Positions 46,097-54,572 are shown, counted from the first letter of the stretch. The stretch: DNA of 56,136 nucleotides from an uncultured Arenicella sp. (GCA_937918955.1 CAKZRZ010000038.1:1-56136), one strand, 5' to 3'. The notes: a model not told the origin generated them from the letters alone. Program-made: numbers and translations.

Positions 46097-46120
46097 CAAA
46101 AGCATCGGGGAGCTTTTGAT
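46097..46120. promoter_or_regulatory. Perfect inverted repeat upstream of the barrel/glycosyltransferase operon
   Basis: TCAAAAGC (46097-46104) and GCTTTTGA (46113-46120) form an 8-base perfect stem around an eight-base centre, 34 bases before the operon start at 46063. It is either an operator or a leader hairpin. No promoter boxes are confident in the 217-base gap. Confidence 0.4.
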
Positions 46121-46280
46121 TGATGCATGCCTTTAAAAGGAAAGACTGAGAACAAGTTCTATTACATAATTTAAGAAAAAAGATCGGGAGGCCGAGTATT
46201 TCAAACTATAGGCTCGCTAAATTTTGAATCGGTGAAAGCTCGTAAATAAATCACTCACTAACTTAAAAATGAGATTCGCC

Positions 46281-46511
46281 TTATTTGAGTATCTGCAACA
46301 AGCCTTGAGCATGCTCAGCTGCAGTGCGGCCTAAACTAGTTAAATATCCACCATCAACTTGAGATGTTAAACCTTTACTGTACAAACGTTCGGCCGCTGC
46401 AACTTTTGCTTCACCCGCAGAGCTATGGACCTTAATGCCTTCTAAGTCGGTCTCGAGGTTAAATAAAGCTAAGACGTTTAATTCTTCGATAATGTCATTC
46501 GAATAGGGCAT
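46281..46511 (-). CDS. TIGR02647 family protein
   Basis: 76 residues of the gammaproteobacterial TIGR02647 family of unknown function. The whole sequence fits the family pattern: DIIEELNVLALFNLETDLEG, IKVHSSAG, AAAERLYSKGLTSQVDGGYLT and LGRTAAEHAQGLLQIL. It has a winged-helix-like arrangement of helices and a GGYLT-LG turn. It is small, cytoplasmic and alone. This gene is among the better lineage indicators in the window. Confidence 0.85.
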   Translation of the reverse strand: MPYSNDIIEELNVLALFNLETDLEGIKVHSSAGEAKVAAAERLYSKGLTSQVDGGYLTSLGRTAAEHAQGLLQILK

Positions 46512-46586
46512 GAGATCTCCGTTAGTAGCGCTTCTTAAAGGGTTGATTGTCCAAAATTGGCTGATATTGACGGCTAAACTAATCTA

Positions 46587-47039
46587 TCAGGACATTGATA
46601 CTTCATGATTTTTTTGAAGGTCCTTTACACCAAGCTTGATTAGCTTTCTTATAGCCGTGAAATCAACACCATTTAAATTTTTTAAGTATAAACATGATTT
46701 ACCTAGCTTATGGGGGCCTAGCTCATCAACCAAGCTTTGGTAATCACTATAGCCAGGCATTATATAAAGAACCGGGCCACTTTTACGCATAGAGAAACCA
46801 GTCGCCGTCATAAGCCCTTGATCTCCATTTGCTCGATAGTAAACATATTCTCCATAACCAACGATACTGGCTCCCCACATTCTAGGGCTAGCGCCAGTGG
46901 CATCGACAAAGAGATTTAACAATACCCGCGCGTCGTCACGAACTTGTTGTGACTCCATTGCGTTTATATATTCGATCACACTCGAATCATTCTTAGTTGT
47001 TTTAATAACAACCTTTTTTGACGCTGCTTTTTTTGACAA
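46587..47039 (-). CDS. DUF1801 domain protein
   Basis: 150 residues. A lysine-rich N-terminus is followed by the DUF1801 (YdhG-like) domain with SVIEYINAMESQQVRDDARVLL, MWGASIVGYGEYVYYRANGDQG, FSMRKSGPVLYIMPGYSD and LGKSCLYLKNLNGVDFTAIRKLI. The family folds like an SRPBCC/frataxin-type small protein, sometimes linked to metal or intracellular iron, but the function is not settled. It is the middle of three unrelated small minus-strand genes with no evident operon. Confidence 0.9.
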   Translation of the reverse strand: MSKKAASKKVVIKTTKNDSSVIEYINAMESQQVRDDARVLLNLFVDATGASPRMWGASIVGYGEYVYYRANGDQGLMTATGFSMRKSGPVLYIMPGYSDYQSLVDELGPHKLGKSCLYLKNLNGVDFTAIRKLIKLGVKDLQKNHEVSMS

Positions 47040-47098
47040 CTTTGTCTCCGCGATCAGCTCATGTACACATTAAATAGCCTGCTGATAGTCACAAGACT

Positions 47099-47134
47099 AG
47101 CTCAATCGATGATTGCGGCGCAAGCGATTGAGCT
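47099..47134. terminator. Perfect 10-base hairpin downstream of the RDD gene
   Basis: AGCTCAATCG (47099-47108) pairs perfectly with CGATTGAGCT (47125-47134) around 16 bases. It lies just after the RDD stop and before the DUF1801 promoter region. No T-run follows on the minus strand. Confidence 0.45.
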
Positions 47135-47169
47135 TCTAAGCTTATCTCGTCGGTAATAGTGCGTGGAAA

Positions 47170-47946
47170 TTAGTTGGTCGGATTCGTTCGGTCTGGCTTG
47201 CGTAAACTCAAGACGACGGTTTCGGATATTTTATCGTGAATTGCTTGTCGATTTGGGTCCCACATGATTTGCATAAAGCCTAGCAAACCGGTGGCTAAAC
47301 CAGCGCTATAACCGCCGTATCGACCAAAACTTTCCCATAAAGTGATAGGCTTGCCATCGATTTTCATAACCCGCAAGCCCAGCAGCATTTTGCCAATGGT
47401 TTGCCCCCTAAACCACGCTGTGAATACACTGAAATAAAGTGCTGCCCAACCAAAACCTAAACCTAAATCTGCCAAGGCGGCTTGCACCCACGCGATAAAG
47501 CTAAGGCTCTCAGCCTCATCAGCGCTTTCGCTAGCCTCTTCTTCACTCTGCTCCGGTGTTGATGTGCCAATTTGAGGTTCGTCATCATCGCTGCTAGCAC
47601 TCCAACTCCAGCTACTGACTTCTGAGCTGACTGAATTAACTGAAACTGAAGCCAAAACGATCACGGCTGACAACACGGCCATAGCGATAAAAATATTGGG
47701 CAACATCGTTGGCGATGATTCATGTAGCTCCTGCTTACGCGCTTTACGAAAACCAATTAAGGAGACTAAAAACACGCAGATCGCCATCACAGTTGTGCTC
47801 ATTAAGGTCAATGAGCTAACAATAATAAAATCGATAAATATCGACCAAAAACGCCTCGATGCGCTGGCGAGGGGCTTCCCTATTAGCTCTGGGTTTACTC
47901 CAAAGGCATAAGTGGTAACGTAATTCTTATCTTCTTCAATGTTCAT
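47170..47946 (-). CDS. RDD-family membrane protein
   Basis: 258 residues with an RDD domain split by an acidic insert. The N-terminal part has ASASRRFWSIFIDFIIVSSLTLM (the R and D of the RDD motif, about 28-48), then three helices. A loop rich in S, D and E (about 120-150) has no predicted structure. The C-terminal part, FGWAALYFSVFTAWFRGQTIGKMLLGLRVMKIDG, holds the second RDD-type helix with G-x-T-x-GK. RDD proteins may act in Na+ or solute transport or membrane quality, but the role is unproven. Confidence 0.88.
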   Translation of the reverse strand: MNIEEDKNYVTTYAFGVNPELIGKPLASASRRFWSIFIDFIIVSSLTLMSTTVMAICVFLVSLIGFRKARKQELHESSPTMLPNIFIAMAVLSAVIVLASVSVNSVSSEVSSWSWSASSDDDEPQIGTSTPEQSEEEASESADEAESLSFIAWVQAALADLGLGFGWAALYFSVFTAWFRGQTIGKMLLGLRVMKIDGKPITLWESFGRYGGYSAGLATGLLGFMQIMWDPNRQAIHDKISETVVLSLRKPDRTNPTN

Positions 47947-48112
47947 AGGTGATGAGATTTGAAGGCGCCTAAGCGCTCAGCGGATTGAGATCTAGTGAAT
48001 TGTTGCGGATTACTAGCGCATAAATTTTTGACATTATTTATCGCCATGTTCACATATACCATCGCGTTTTGAGCTACATTATGTCCACTAGTATTTAACC
48101 ATAGATTATCTC

Positions 48113-49432
48113 ATGAGTGCTCCATTGAAATCCATTCCTGGCGAAAACGGCCTTCCCGTTTTTGGGCATGTTTTTAAGTTCATCAAAAACTGTAACACTC
48201 TCTTTGACGAGATGCATGAGAAGTATGGCCCGGTTTATTACAATAATTTTCTCAATGCCAAGGCGATTCATCTACTTAGCCCTGAAGGCAATGAGTTTGT
48301 GCTGCTTGATCGCGAAAAAAACTTCTCTAGTCGTAAGGCCTGGAATAAGTCACTCGAAAAGCTTTTCCCGAATGGTTTAATGCTGCGCGATGGCGACGAA
48401 CACCGCTATCATCGCCGACTTATGGGGGCGCCCTTTAAAGCCCATGCGCTGGAATCTTATGTTGCAAGCATGAACCCCGACATCGCCTCGACAATGGCAG
48501 GTTGGGGCTTACAAAAAAACTTCCATTTTTACCCCGCAATTAAAGACTTAACACTTAGTTTAGCCTCTAAGATTTTCATTGGCGAAAGCTTGAGTAATGA
48601 AGCAGGTAAAGTGAATACCGCGTTTGTTGACGTTGTAGACGCGTCTATGGTTGTTGTGCGCTACCCAATGTTTGGTAATAAGTATCAAAAAGGCTTAGAA
48701 GGTCGTGCATTTCTAGAGGAATATTTTGGTTCACGTGTTGAAGGCAAGCAAGCCTCTAGTGATACCGACATGTTCGCTGAGATTAGCCGAGTACAGAGCG
48801 ATGATGGTAAAGGCTTTAGTAAGCAAGATATTATCGATCACATTATCTTTCTGATGATGGCCGCGCATGACACCACCACCAGCTCTCTATCATCGGTGTG
48901 CTTTGCCCTTGCAAAGAACCCTGAATGGCAAGAAAAAATACGTGCCGAGATTCTACAACACGGCGGGGACAGCCTCGGCTATGGCGAAATGCCAGCGTTC
49001 GACGCAGCGGGTTTGGTATTAAAAGAAGCGCTTCGATTATACCCTCCGCTACCGACAATCCCTCGCGCAGCAATCAAAGACTGCGAATTTGAGGGTTATG
49101 AGATTAAAAAAGGCGAACAAGTGTTTGTCAGCCCTTACTTCACACACCGAATGCCAGAAATTTGGACTAAACCTGAAAAATTCGACCCTGAAAGGTTTAA
49201 CAAAGAACGAGCCGAAGACAAAACTCACAAACACGCCTGGATTCCATTCGGCGGCGGCGCGCATAAATGCCTAGGCATCAAGTTTGCTGAGCTACAAGTA
49301 AAACTGATTCTGTTCCATCTACTCAAAAACTATAAGCTGGAAGTACCAAATGGTTACGAAATGCCCTACGCTCCGGCACCAATTGGCAAACCTTCAGATA
49401 TGCTTCCTTTAAAACTGAGCGCGATCGACTAA
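48113..49432 (+). CDS. Cytochrome P450 monooxygenase
   Basis: 439 residues, soluble. The I-helix oxygen-binding motif MMAAHDTTTSSL, the K-helix EALRLYPP (E-x-x-R) and the heme-binding FGGGAHKCLG (Cys near residue 386) are all intact. The N-terminal PGENGLPVFGHVFKFI is P-rich, as in class CYP51/CYP120-type soluble bacterial forms. It oxidises a hydrophobic substrate using electrons from a ferredoxin and reductase that are not encoded here. Convergent with a broken MarR gene. Confidence 0.92.
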   Translation: MSAPLKSIPGENGLPVFGHVFKFIKNCNTLFDEMHEKYGPVYYNNFLNAKAIHLLSPEGNEFVLLDREKNFSSRKAWNKSLEKLFPNGLMLRDGDEHRYHRRLMGAPFKAHALESYVASMNPDIASTMAGWGLQKNFHFYPAIKDLTLSLASKIFIGESLSNEAGKVNTAFVDVVDASMVVVRYPMFGNKYQKGLEGRAFLEEYFGSRVEGKQASSDTDMFAEISRVQSDDGKGFSKQDIIDHIIFLMMAAHDTTTSSLSSVCFALAKNPEWQEKIRAEILQHGGDSLGYGEMPAFDAAGLVLKEALRLYPPLPTIPRAAIKDCEFEGYEIKKGEQVFVSPYFTHRMPEIWTKPEKFDPERFNKERAEDKTHKHAWIPFGGGAHKCLGIKFAELQVKLILFHLLKNYKLEVPNGYEMPYAPAPIGKPSDMLPLKLSAID

Positions 49433-49494
49433 CTCGATAGCTAAACTAGGCAACCAAACTATCAAGACAACAAAGCCTTAGTTAGCTATTCGAG
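49433..49494. terminator. Long imperfect hairpin between P450 and MarR genes
   Basis: The 49433-49451 arm (CTCGATAGCTAAACTAGGC) pairs with 49475-49494 (GCCTTAGTTAGCTATTCGAG) over about 18 pairs with a few single-base bulges and a 23-base loop. It covers the P450 gene end and the MarR stop, and so can serve convergent transcripts. Confidence 0.55.
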
Positions 49495-49905
49495 AGAGTA
49501 ATTGACTGAGAGTTTGCAATTGACGCGCAGTTAGATCCTTTGTTAGCTGTTCTGCAGAATGTTCAAAAACCGTAATAGCGTTTTCGAATAGTGTTTGGCC
49601 ACTCGACGATAGCTTCACCAAACTAACTCGGGCGTCTCGAGGATTAGCACGCTTTTCAATCAATCGATTTTTCTCCATCGGCGCTAGGAGTCGTGTTACT
49701 CCTGACGCCGTAACTCCGCGATCAGTTCGGCTAGTTCAATACGTCTAAGCAAGTGCTCAGGGGCTTCGTACAAACGTTTAAGAATTTGGTACTCCTTAAA
49801 GCTAATACCATGAATACTTAATTGATTATCTAAACGACGCTGCAGCTTCGTAAAAAGGACTGACTGATTCAACAACATATCCGCGGCTGGGCTCTGACTT
49901 CTCAT
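49478..49905 (-). pseudogene. MarR-family regulator, interrupted by a frameshift
   Basis: Two adjacent minus-strand frames make one MarR gene. The first (49696-49905) carries the N-terminal helices FTKLQRRLDNQLSIHGISFKEYQILKRLYEAP; the second (49478-49678) carries the wing and C-terminal helices MEKNRLIEKRANPRDARVSLVKL. Between them, in the other frame, GCG TCA GGA GTA ACA CGA reads as the recognition-helix motif VTASGVTRLLAPM. Frame is lost at about 49714-49722: IAELRRQE-stop replaces the expected LIGVTASGVTRLL. A single net shift, two bases extra or one missing, would restore a protein of about 142 residues. Either the gene is inactivated or the base is an assembly error. A strong AGGGA site and a perfect palindrome precede it. 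Confidence 0.85.
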
Positions 49906-49925
49906 GTAGTTCCCTATCTTCTTAT

Positions 49926-49943
49926 TACTTGAATATTCAAGTA
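49926..49943. promoter_or_regulatory. Perfect 18-bp palindromic operator of the MarR gene
   Basis: TACTTGAATATTCAAGTA is a perfect 18-base palindrome 20 bases upstream of the MarR start. Size, base content and position are typical of a MarR-dimer operator controlling its own gene. The nearest minus-strand neighbour upstream is the AGCS symporter gene, which ends at 49981. Confidence 0.78.
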
Positions 49944-49980
49944 TAAATCAAGAATATTAGAAAATGAAGTTTTGCCGAGG

Positions 49981-51396
49981 CTACCAAATCTTCGAGTCAA
50001 TTTCCCCTTGTAAATGACAATCATCAGCTGAGAATTCAATCTCATCGATTTTTCCCGACTTGGCAGCAAATCGTTTCTTACGATAATCCTTTAGCAATGC
50101 AAACACAGTTGGGCTGAGTGCTAAAATAGCGGCTACGTTAATCAATGCCATAAACCCGAATGCCATATCCGCCGTTGCCCACATAGTTCTTAACTCGAGA
50201 AGAGTCCCCATGAACATCATGCTTAAGAAAATCAGGGTGAAAATTACTCGCCCGATTCGGCTATCGAGTTTGAAAAAATGCAGATTGCTTTCGGCGTAGG
50301 CGTAATTTGCCACAATTGAGGTAAAACCAAACAAAGTAATCGCGATTGCTACGAAATGCCCTCCAAACCAACCTAAATGCACTTGCATGGCCTGTTGAGT
50401 TATCGCAATACCTTCTTCAGCGTCACTGGTCGCTGCATCACCGGCGAGCAATATAACGATGGCAGTGCAGCTACAAATCACTAAGGTATCGATTAGCACG
50501 CCCAGCATTTGAATATAACCTTGAACCGCAGGGTGGTTTGGTTTCGGCGAGGCACTTGCCGCCGCTTGAGGCACACTACCCGCCCCTGCCTCATTAGAAA
50601 ATAAGCCACGTTGTATTCCAATCTTCACTGCCATGGCGAGGGTCCCTGAGCCCGCTTCCTGCAGCCCGAATGCGGAGCTTATAATCAGACCAAACAAACG
50701 AGGTACTTCCGTAATGTTGAGCACCGTGATCGCAATAGCGGTAAGCACAAATAGAAAGCTCATAATCGGCACTACTATCTCAGAAAAACGAGCAATCGAG
50801 CGTACGCCCCCGACAACGATTACCGCGGCAAGAACTACTAAAACAATGGCTGTGTTTAGCTCGGGAACTGCATAACTATGCTCAAGGGCATCCGCAATCG
50901 TATTCGCTTGCGTTGCACTAAAAACAAATGCATAGCCAAACAACAATGACAAGGAAAACAAGGCCGCTAGCCAAGGCATGCTTAAGCCGTTTTTAATATA
51001 GTAAGCAGGGCCCCCGCGATACTGCCCATCGTGATTTTTTACTTTATAGGCCTGAGCCAAAGCCGATTCAGCAAACGCCGTTGCCATACCAAGTAGTGCG
51101 ATGACCCACATCCAAAACACCGCACCTGGCCCGCCTAGTGAGATCGCAATTGCCACACCGGCAAGGTTACCGGTTCCCACACGCGCTGATAAGCTAGTAC
51201 ACAATGCTTGAAATGAACTAATACCAGAACGATCTGACAGACGACTTTTAGCAGTAAGAGAAAAGGTGTGTCTTAAGTCGCGAATTTGAATCAAGCCTAG
51301 CCGAGCTGTAAACCAGACACCGGCAACTATTAGCAGTGAGACCAAAATATAGCCCCATAGAACACCGTTAATGGTGGTAACAATTTGATGTAACAA
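49981..51396 (-). CDS. Sodium:alanine (AGCS) symporter
   Basis: 471-residue amino-acid:sodium symporter of the alanine-or-glycine:cation family with about eleven helices. The family motif ARVGTGNLAGVAIAISLGGPGAVFWMW (about 71-97) and LFSNEAGAGSVPQAAASASPKPNHP (about 265-289) are clear, the latter a substrate/sodium site region. It imports alanine, glycine or related amino acids with Na+, consistent with a marine habitat. It precedes the broken MarR gene on the same strand. Confidence 0.94.
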   Translation of the reverse strand: MLHQIVTTINGVLWGYILVSLLIVAGVWFTARLGLIQIRDLRHTFSLTAKSRLSDRSGISSFQALCTSLSARVGTGNLAGVAIAISLGGPGAVFWMWVIALLGMATAFAESALAQAYKVKNHDGQYRGGPAYYIKNGLSMPWLAALFSLSLLFGYAFVFSATQANTIADALEHSYAVPELNTAIVLVVLAAVIVVGGVRSIARFSEIVVPIMSFLFVLTAIAITVLNITEVPRLFGLIISSAFGLQEAGSGTLAMAVKIGIQRGLFSNEAGAGSVPQAAASASPKPNHPAVQGYIQMLGVLIDTLVICSCTAIVILLAGDAATSDAEEGIAITQQAMQVHLGWFGGHFVAIAITLFGFTSIVANYAYAESNLHFFKLDSRIGRVIFTLIFLSMMFMGTLLELRTMWATADMAFGFMALINVAAILALSPTVFALLKDYRKKRFAAKSGKIDEIEFSADDCHLQGEIDSKIW

Positions 51397-51622
51397 GTTT
51401 GATGATCTCGGTGTTTACTAGAAAGAGTGTGCGCTTAAGTTACCACAAGCATCGCAACATGTAAGCAAAACAGCTTTTGAAGCCAAAATTGGTCGCTAAA
51501 ACTGCACACTAATCGAGTGCCAGTCGCTCTCGAAACTGTTTGCAAATACTTACTTTGAACGTGTTTCCAAAGCCCACTTAGCACCTAGTCCAAATGATCT
51601 AATCCTAAAAGATTATTGTCGA

Positions 51623-52042
51623 TTGGCAGCGCCCCTGATTAAATTTAGCCTCTATTCAGAACATGCTAAAAAAATGATTAACACTCGATTAAACCATGAC
51701 TTATCGCTGACTCAAGGCGATGAAGAAAGTTCACAAACGACGAAGAAAATCGACTTATCGAACGTCAAAATTGATTGGCTCAATAAACGAGCATTGGTAC
51801 TAATTTCTATTTTTGCGCATATCGCTAATCGAGATGAGAACCTGGTAATTGACTTACGCGCAGATGACGTACTGAATCAGGTGTCCTCATTAACCAAGTC
51901 CTGTGACAATGAAGAATTGTGTGAGCTCTACAAAAAAATTAAAACTCAAATAAAGCTAAGCATGGTCGATACGAGCTTGAGCGATGAAGCCGCTCAACAA
52001 GTTGCCCAAGCGAGTGTTGATCAAGAGCCTATTTACTCCTAA
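51623..52042 (+). CDS. Unknown protein, paralogue of the small protein at 27215
   Basis: 139 residues. Residues 42-111 align without gaps to residues 4-73 of the 27215-27523 product (about 21 of 70 identities): KIDLS, the hydrophobic LISIFAHIA, VIDLRADDVLNQ and EELCELYKKIK. The N-terminal 40 residues and C-terminal tail are extra. It is charged, mostly helical and without signal peptide. The frame starts with TTG at 51623; the next in-frame ATG is 51674 and would drop the first 17 residues. There is no obvious ribosome site for either. The adjacent genes (AGCS symporter, racemase) give no clue. Confidence 0.68.
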   Translation: MAAPLIKFSLYSEHAKKMINTRLNHDLSLTQGDEESSQTTKKIDLSNVKIDWLNKRALVLISIFAHIANRDENLVIDLRADDVLNQVSSLTKSCDNEELCELYKKIKTQIKLSMVDTSLSDEAAQQVAQASVDQEPIYS

Positions 52043-52054
52043 TTCTATTTACTC

Positions 52055-52744
52055 TCAATTAAGAATAAACTCCACTGCCGCTTGCGCATGAATTGCGGTT
52101 GTATCGTATAACTCAATACCTGTGTGTTTTTGCGATACCAGCAAACCAATTTCCGTACACCCAAGAATCACCGCTTGAGCGCCTTTCTCTGAGAGGCCAT
52201 TAATAATCGACAAGTAAACTTGACGGGACTCTTCGCGTATTTTCCCCACACAGAGCTCTTGGTATATAACTTGATGAACCAATTGCCGCTCAGCTTCAAT
52301 AGGAGTAATGACCTTTAGGCCATGTCGAGCCAATCGTCCGATGTAAAAATCTTCTTGCATAGTGAAAGCGGTGCCTAAAAGAGCCACCGTTTCAACGCCG
52401 TCATTAACGAGTACTTTCGCGGTAGCATCGGCTATATGAAGCAGCGGCAGATCAATTTGGGCTTCTAGATCCTCCGCTACTTTGTGCATTGTGTTAGTAC
52501 ATATCATGATTGCATCAGCACCAGCGGCCTGTAGGCGCAAGGCCGCTTCAATCATCATTTCTGCCGCTTGATTCCAATTACCTGAAGACTGTAATGCTTC
52601 AACTTCAGCAAAATCCAAACTTACTAGCGCAATCTTGGCGGAGTGTAGCCCTCCTAGCGCCGCTTTAACCTCTTGATTGATTAATTGATAGTAGCTTGAG
52701 GTGCTCTCCCAACTCATACCTCCAATCAGGCCAATGGTTTTCAT
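52055..52744 (-). CDS. Aspartate/glutamate racemase family enzyme
   Basis: 229 residues of the Asp/Glu racemase fold (MKTIGLIGGMSWESTSSYY at the start). The two catalytic cysteines are in place: Cys82 in IMICTNTMHKVA and Cys196 in AVILGCTEIGLL, one from each lobe, so it should be active. The enzyme interconverts L- and D-amino acids such as aspartate, as in YgeA/RacD. Its start lies only four bases after the PDZ stop, making it the last gene of the sigma factor operon. D-amino-acid production may therefore respond to envelope stress. Confidence 0.9.
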   Translation of the reverse strand: MKTIGLIGGMSWESTSSYYQLINQEVKAALGGLHSAKIALVSLDFAEVEALQSSGNWNQAAEMMIEAALRLQAAGADAIMICTNTMHKVAEDLEAQIDLPLLHIADATAKVLVNDGVETVALLGTAFTMQEDFYIGRLARHGLKVITPIEAERQLVHQVIYQELCVGKIREESRQVYLSIINGLSEKGAQAVILGCTEIGLLVSQKHTGIELYDTTAIHAQAAVEFILN

Positions 52745-52748
52745 CTTC

Positions 52749-53231
52749 CTACTTTTTACTAACGGTCAAGGTGTAGGCAGGTTGACCGATGTCACCGACA
52801 GTGGCCGTGATGGTTTGTTTTTCACCTTTACGAATGAGTTTCATAACCAGTTTATCACCAGCCTTCATGGTTTTAGTGATCCCGTAAAATGCATCTTCGG
52901 ATTCTCTGGAACTTGAGGTAACCATATCTATACCATTTATGGCGGTGACTAAATCACCCGTCTTCAAACCAGCCTTACTTGCATTAGCACCTGGAGTAAT
53001 ACAGGTAAGCTTCACCCCTCGACGACTGACATCTGAACAGATCCCAATAAACGGCTTCATATAAGCAGGCTGCTCAATAGTTACTGAATCGCCGCCACTT
53101 TTTTCCAAGAGCTTTTTAGCGAGAAAACTGATTTCATGGCGCAACTCTTCGTCACTATCACCAGCAAGCACGGGTGCAATAGACATTAAGCATAGCCATG
53201 TTAACGTCGCAATTTTAATTAATAAATTCAT
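52749..53231 (-). CDS. Exported PDZ-domain protein of the sigma-factor operon
   Basis: About 160 residues from the ATG at 53231 (AAGG upstream), which gives the signal peptide MNLLIKIATLTWLCLMSIAP onward, cleaved near AGD. A longer frame to 53276 would overlap the upstream gene. The mature part has a helical segment (HEISFLAKKLLEKSGG) and one PDZ domain with the carboxylate loop and GLKTGDLVTAINGIDM, followed by KAGDKLVMKLIRKGEKQTI. No protease domain is fused. In the envelope stress system of E. coli, PDZ domains sense misfolded outer-membrane proteins; here a stand-alone PDZ protein is co-transcribed with a sigma/anti-sigma pair. Confidence 0.85.
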   Translation of the reverse strand: MNLLIKIATLTWLCLMSIAPVLAGDSDEELRHEISFLAKKLLEKSGGDSVTIEQPAYMKPFIGICSDVSRRGVKLTCITPGANASKAGLKTGDLVTAINGIDMVTSSSRESEDAFYGITKTMKAGDKLVMKLIRKGEKQTITATVGDIGQPAYTLTVSKK

Positions 53232-53259
53232 TCTAATTACCTTAAATTTCGGGGGCATC

Positions 53260-53934
53260 TTATATCTCAGGAGCATCTAAGGTGCCCTCATGCTGATAAT
53301 AAATTTGATTCAGTTCATTTAGTGCGTCAATACGTTCATTCCAAAGCACTTCCATTCGTTCGGCATTACTTGGGCTCTCTTGGTTAATCAATTGATCAAC
53401 CTTGCTTAAGCGCCAATAGAGTCTGTCTGCGGCCTGTTGATTTGCCACGCTCAATGCTTGATTCTGTTGTGCCACTTGTTGCAAAACCTGTTCAAGACCT
53501 CGCGAATTTAGCATTAGTTCATGAATGCTGGTTTGCATCGCCAAGGTTTGCTGAGTCGCGCTCTGTTGCGTTGAAAACATAAACACACCAATAACACCAA
53601 TGAAAGCAATAGACGCGGCAAGCGAGTAAATCGCATTAGTTAGCGATTTGTTCACAGCCGTTGGCGCCGCTGAGTAGGCTGGCATACTCAGCACGTTGTT
53701 AGAGTCGAGCCGATCGAGCTCTGACTCTAGGTCTAAGGTTTGCTGAATACGACCCCAAGCACCCTCACTCGGGATTTTGTCTGCGGCATCAAACATCGAT
53801 GAGCCAACCAATGACTCAAGCGATTGAAGCTCAGCGAGAGCTGCTTGGCACTGCTCACACTCCGACACATGATCGCGCATCGAATTGTCTTCGCCGTCTC
53901 TAATTTCTAGTAGTTGATCAATATTGGCATGCAT
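53260..53934 (-). CDS. Membrane anti-sigma factor with zinc-finger motif
   Basis: 224 residues. The N-terminus has a ZAS-type anti-sigma motif, H22-x3-C26-x2-C29 (RDHVSECEQCQAAL), that would hold the sigma factor. A single membrane helix lies at about 101-120 (AIYSLAASIAFIGVIGVFMF). The roughly 100 residues beyond it would be periplasmic, rich in Gln, Ala and Leu and predicted coiled coil (QQVAQQNQALSVANQQAADRL). The gene overlaps the sigma gene by one base and is followed by a PDZ gene, so it likely anchors sigma at the membrane until a signal releases it. I do not recognise the periplasmic domain. Confidence 0.83.
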   Translation of the reverse strand: MHANIDQLLEIRDGEDNSMRDHVSECEQCQAALAELQSLESLVGSSMFDAADKIPSEGAWGRIQQTLDLESELDRLDSNNVLSMPAYSAAPTAVNKSLTNAIYSLAASIAFIGVIGVFMFSTQQSATQQTLAMQTSIHELMLNSRGLEQVLQQVAQQNQALSVANQQAADRLYWRLSKVDQLINQESPSNAERMEVLWNERIDALNELNQIYYQHEGTLDAPEI

Positions 53935-54572
53935 TACTGTTTACCTGTCGAATAACTTAAATCATCCTGAGGTGCCAAGCGCTCGCGCAAAAATTGCAAT
54001 GCGCGCGACACAACGGACTTTGAATAGCTCGGAGTTTTATCAACCAAACGAGCGATTTCATTGTGTGTATAACCTTCTACTTCTTTTAGCCACAAGACTG
54101 TTCTCATATCTTCTGGCAATTTACTTAGTAAGCCTTGAATATCAGCTTGACGGTTAAGTTGATGGGTAAAATCCACCGACGACGCCGGGTAAGCTTGGTC
54201 ACAATCGCTTTGCTGGTAATCTTCGATAAAATCGTATTGATCGCTCGAAACCACCGCTTTATGCTTCTTATGCTTGCGTAAGTACATCAAACTCTCGTTC
54301 ACCGCAATCTGCCTTAACCACATGCCCAATGGTGCCCTTCCCTCAAACGAAGGGAGCTTATTAATCAGTTTAATATAAGTATTGTGTAAAACATCTTCAG
54401 CACATTCTGGGTTACCGCATATACCTAAAGCCAGTGTATAAACCGCATTCGAGTAAGTTTGATACAGCACAGCATGAGCTTGGCGATCGCCACTCTTAGC
54501 CATTTTTAGCACTTTTTCAGAGACCTGAATCTGAAAGCGCTGATATTGTATCGAACCATTATTTGCTTGCAT
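53934..54572 (-). CDS. ECF-type sigma-70 family RNA polymerase sigma factor
   Basis: About 212 residues from the ATG at 54572; the longest frame starts with a TTG at 54608. Region 2 has QAHAVLYQTYSNAVYTLALGI, ECAEDVLHNTYIKLINKLPSFEG and LGMWLRQIAVNESLMYLRK. Region 4 has LLSKLPEDMRTVLWLKEVEGYTHNEIARLVD and KTPSYSKSVVSRALQFLRERL, which is the expected helix-turn-helix for the -35 element. It is small and lacks region 1 and most of region 3, as in group IV (ECF) sigma factors. It heads an operon with its anti-sigma, a PDZ protein and a racemase. Confidence 0.9.
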   Translation of the reverse strand: MQANNGSIQYQRFQIQVSEKVLKMAKSGDRQAHAVLYQTYSNAVYTLALGICGNPECAEDVLHNTYIKLINKLPSFEGRAPLGMWLRQIAVNESLMYLRKHKKHKAVVSSDQYDFIEDYQQSDCDQAYPASSVDFTHQLNRQADIQGLLSKLPEDMRTVLWLKEVEGYTHNEIARLVDKTPSYSKSVVSRALQFLRERLAPQDDLSYSTGKQ

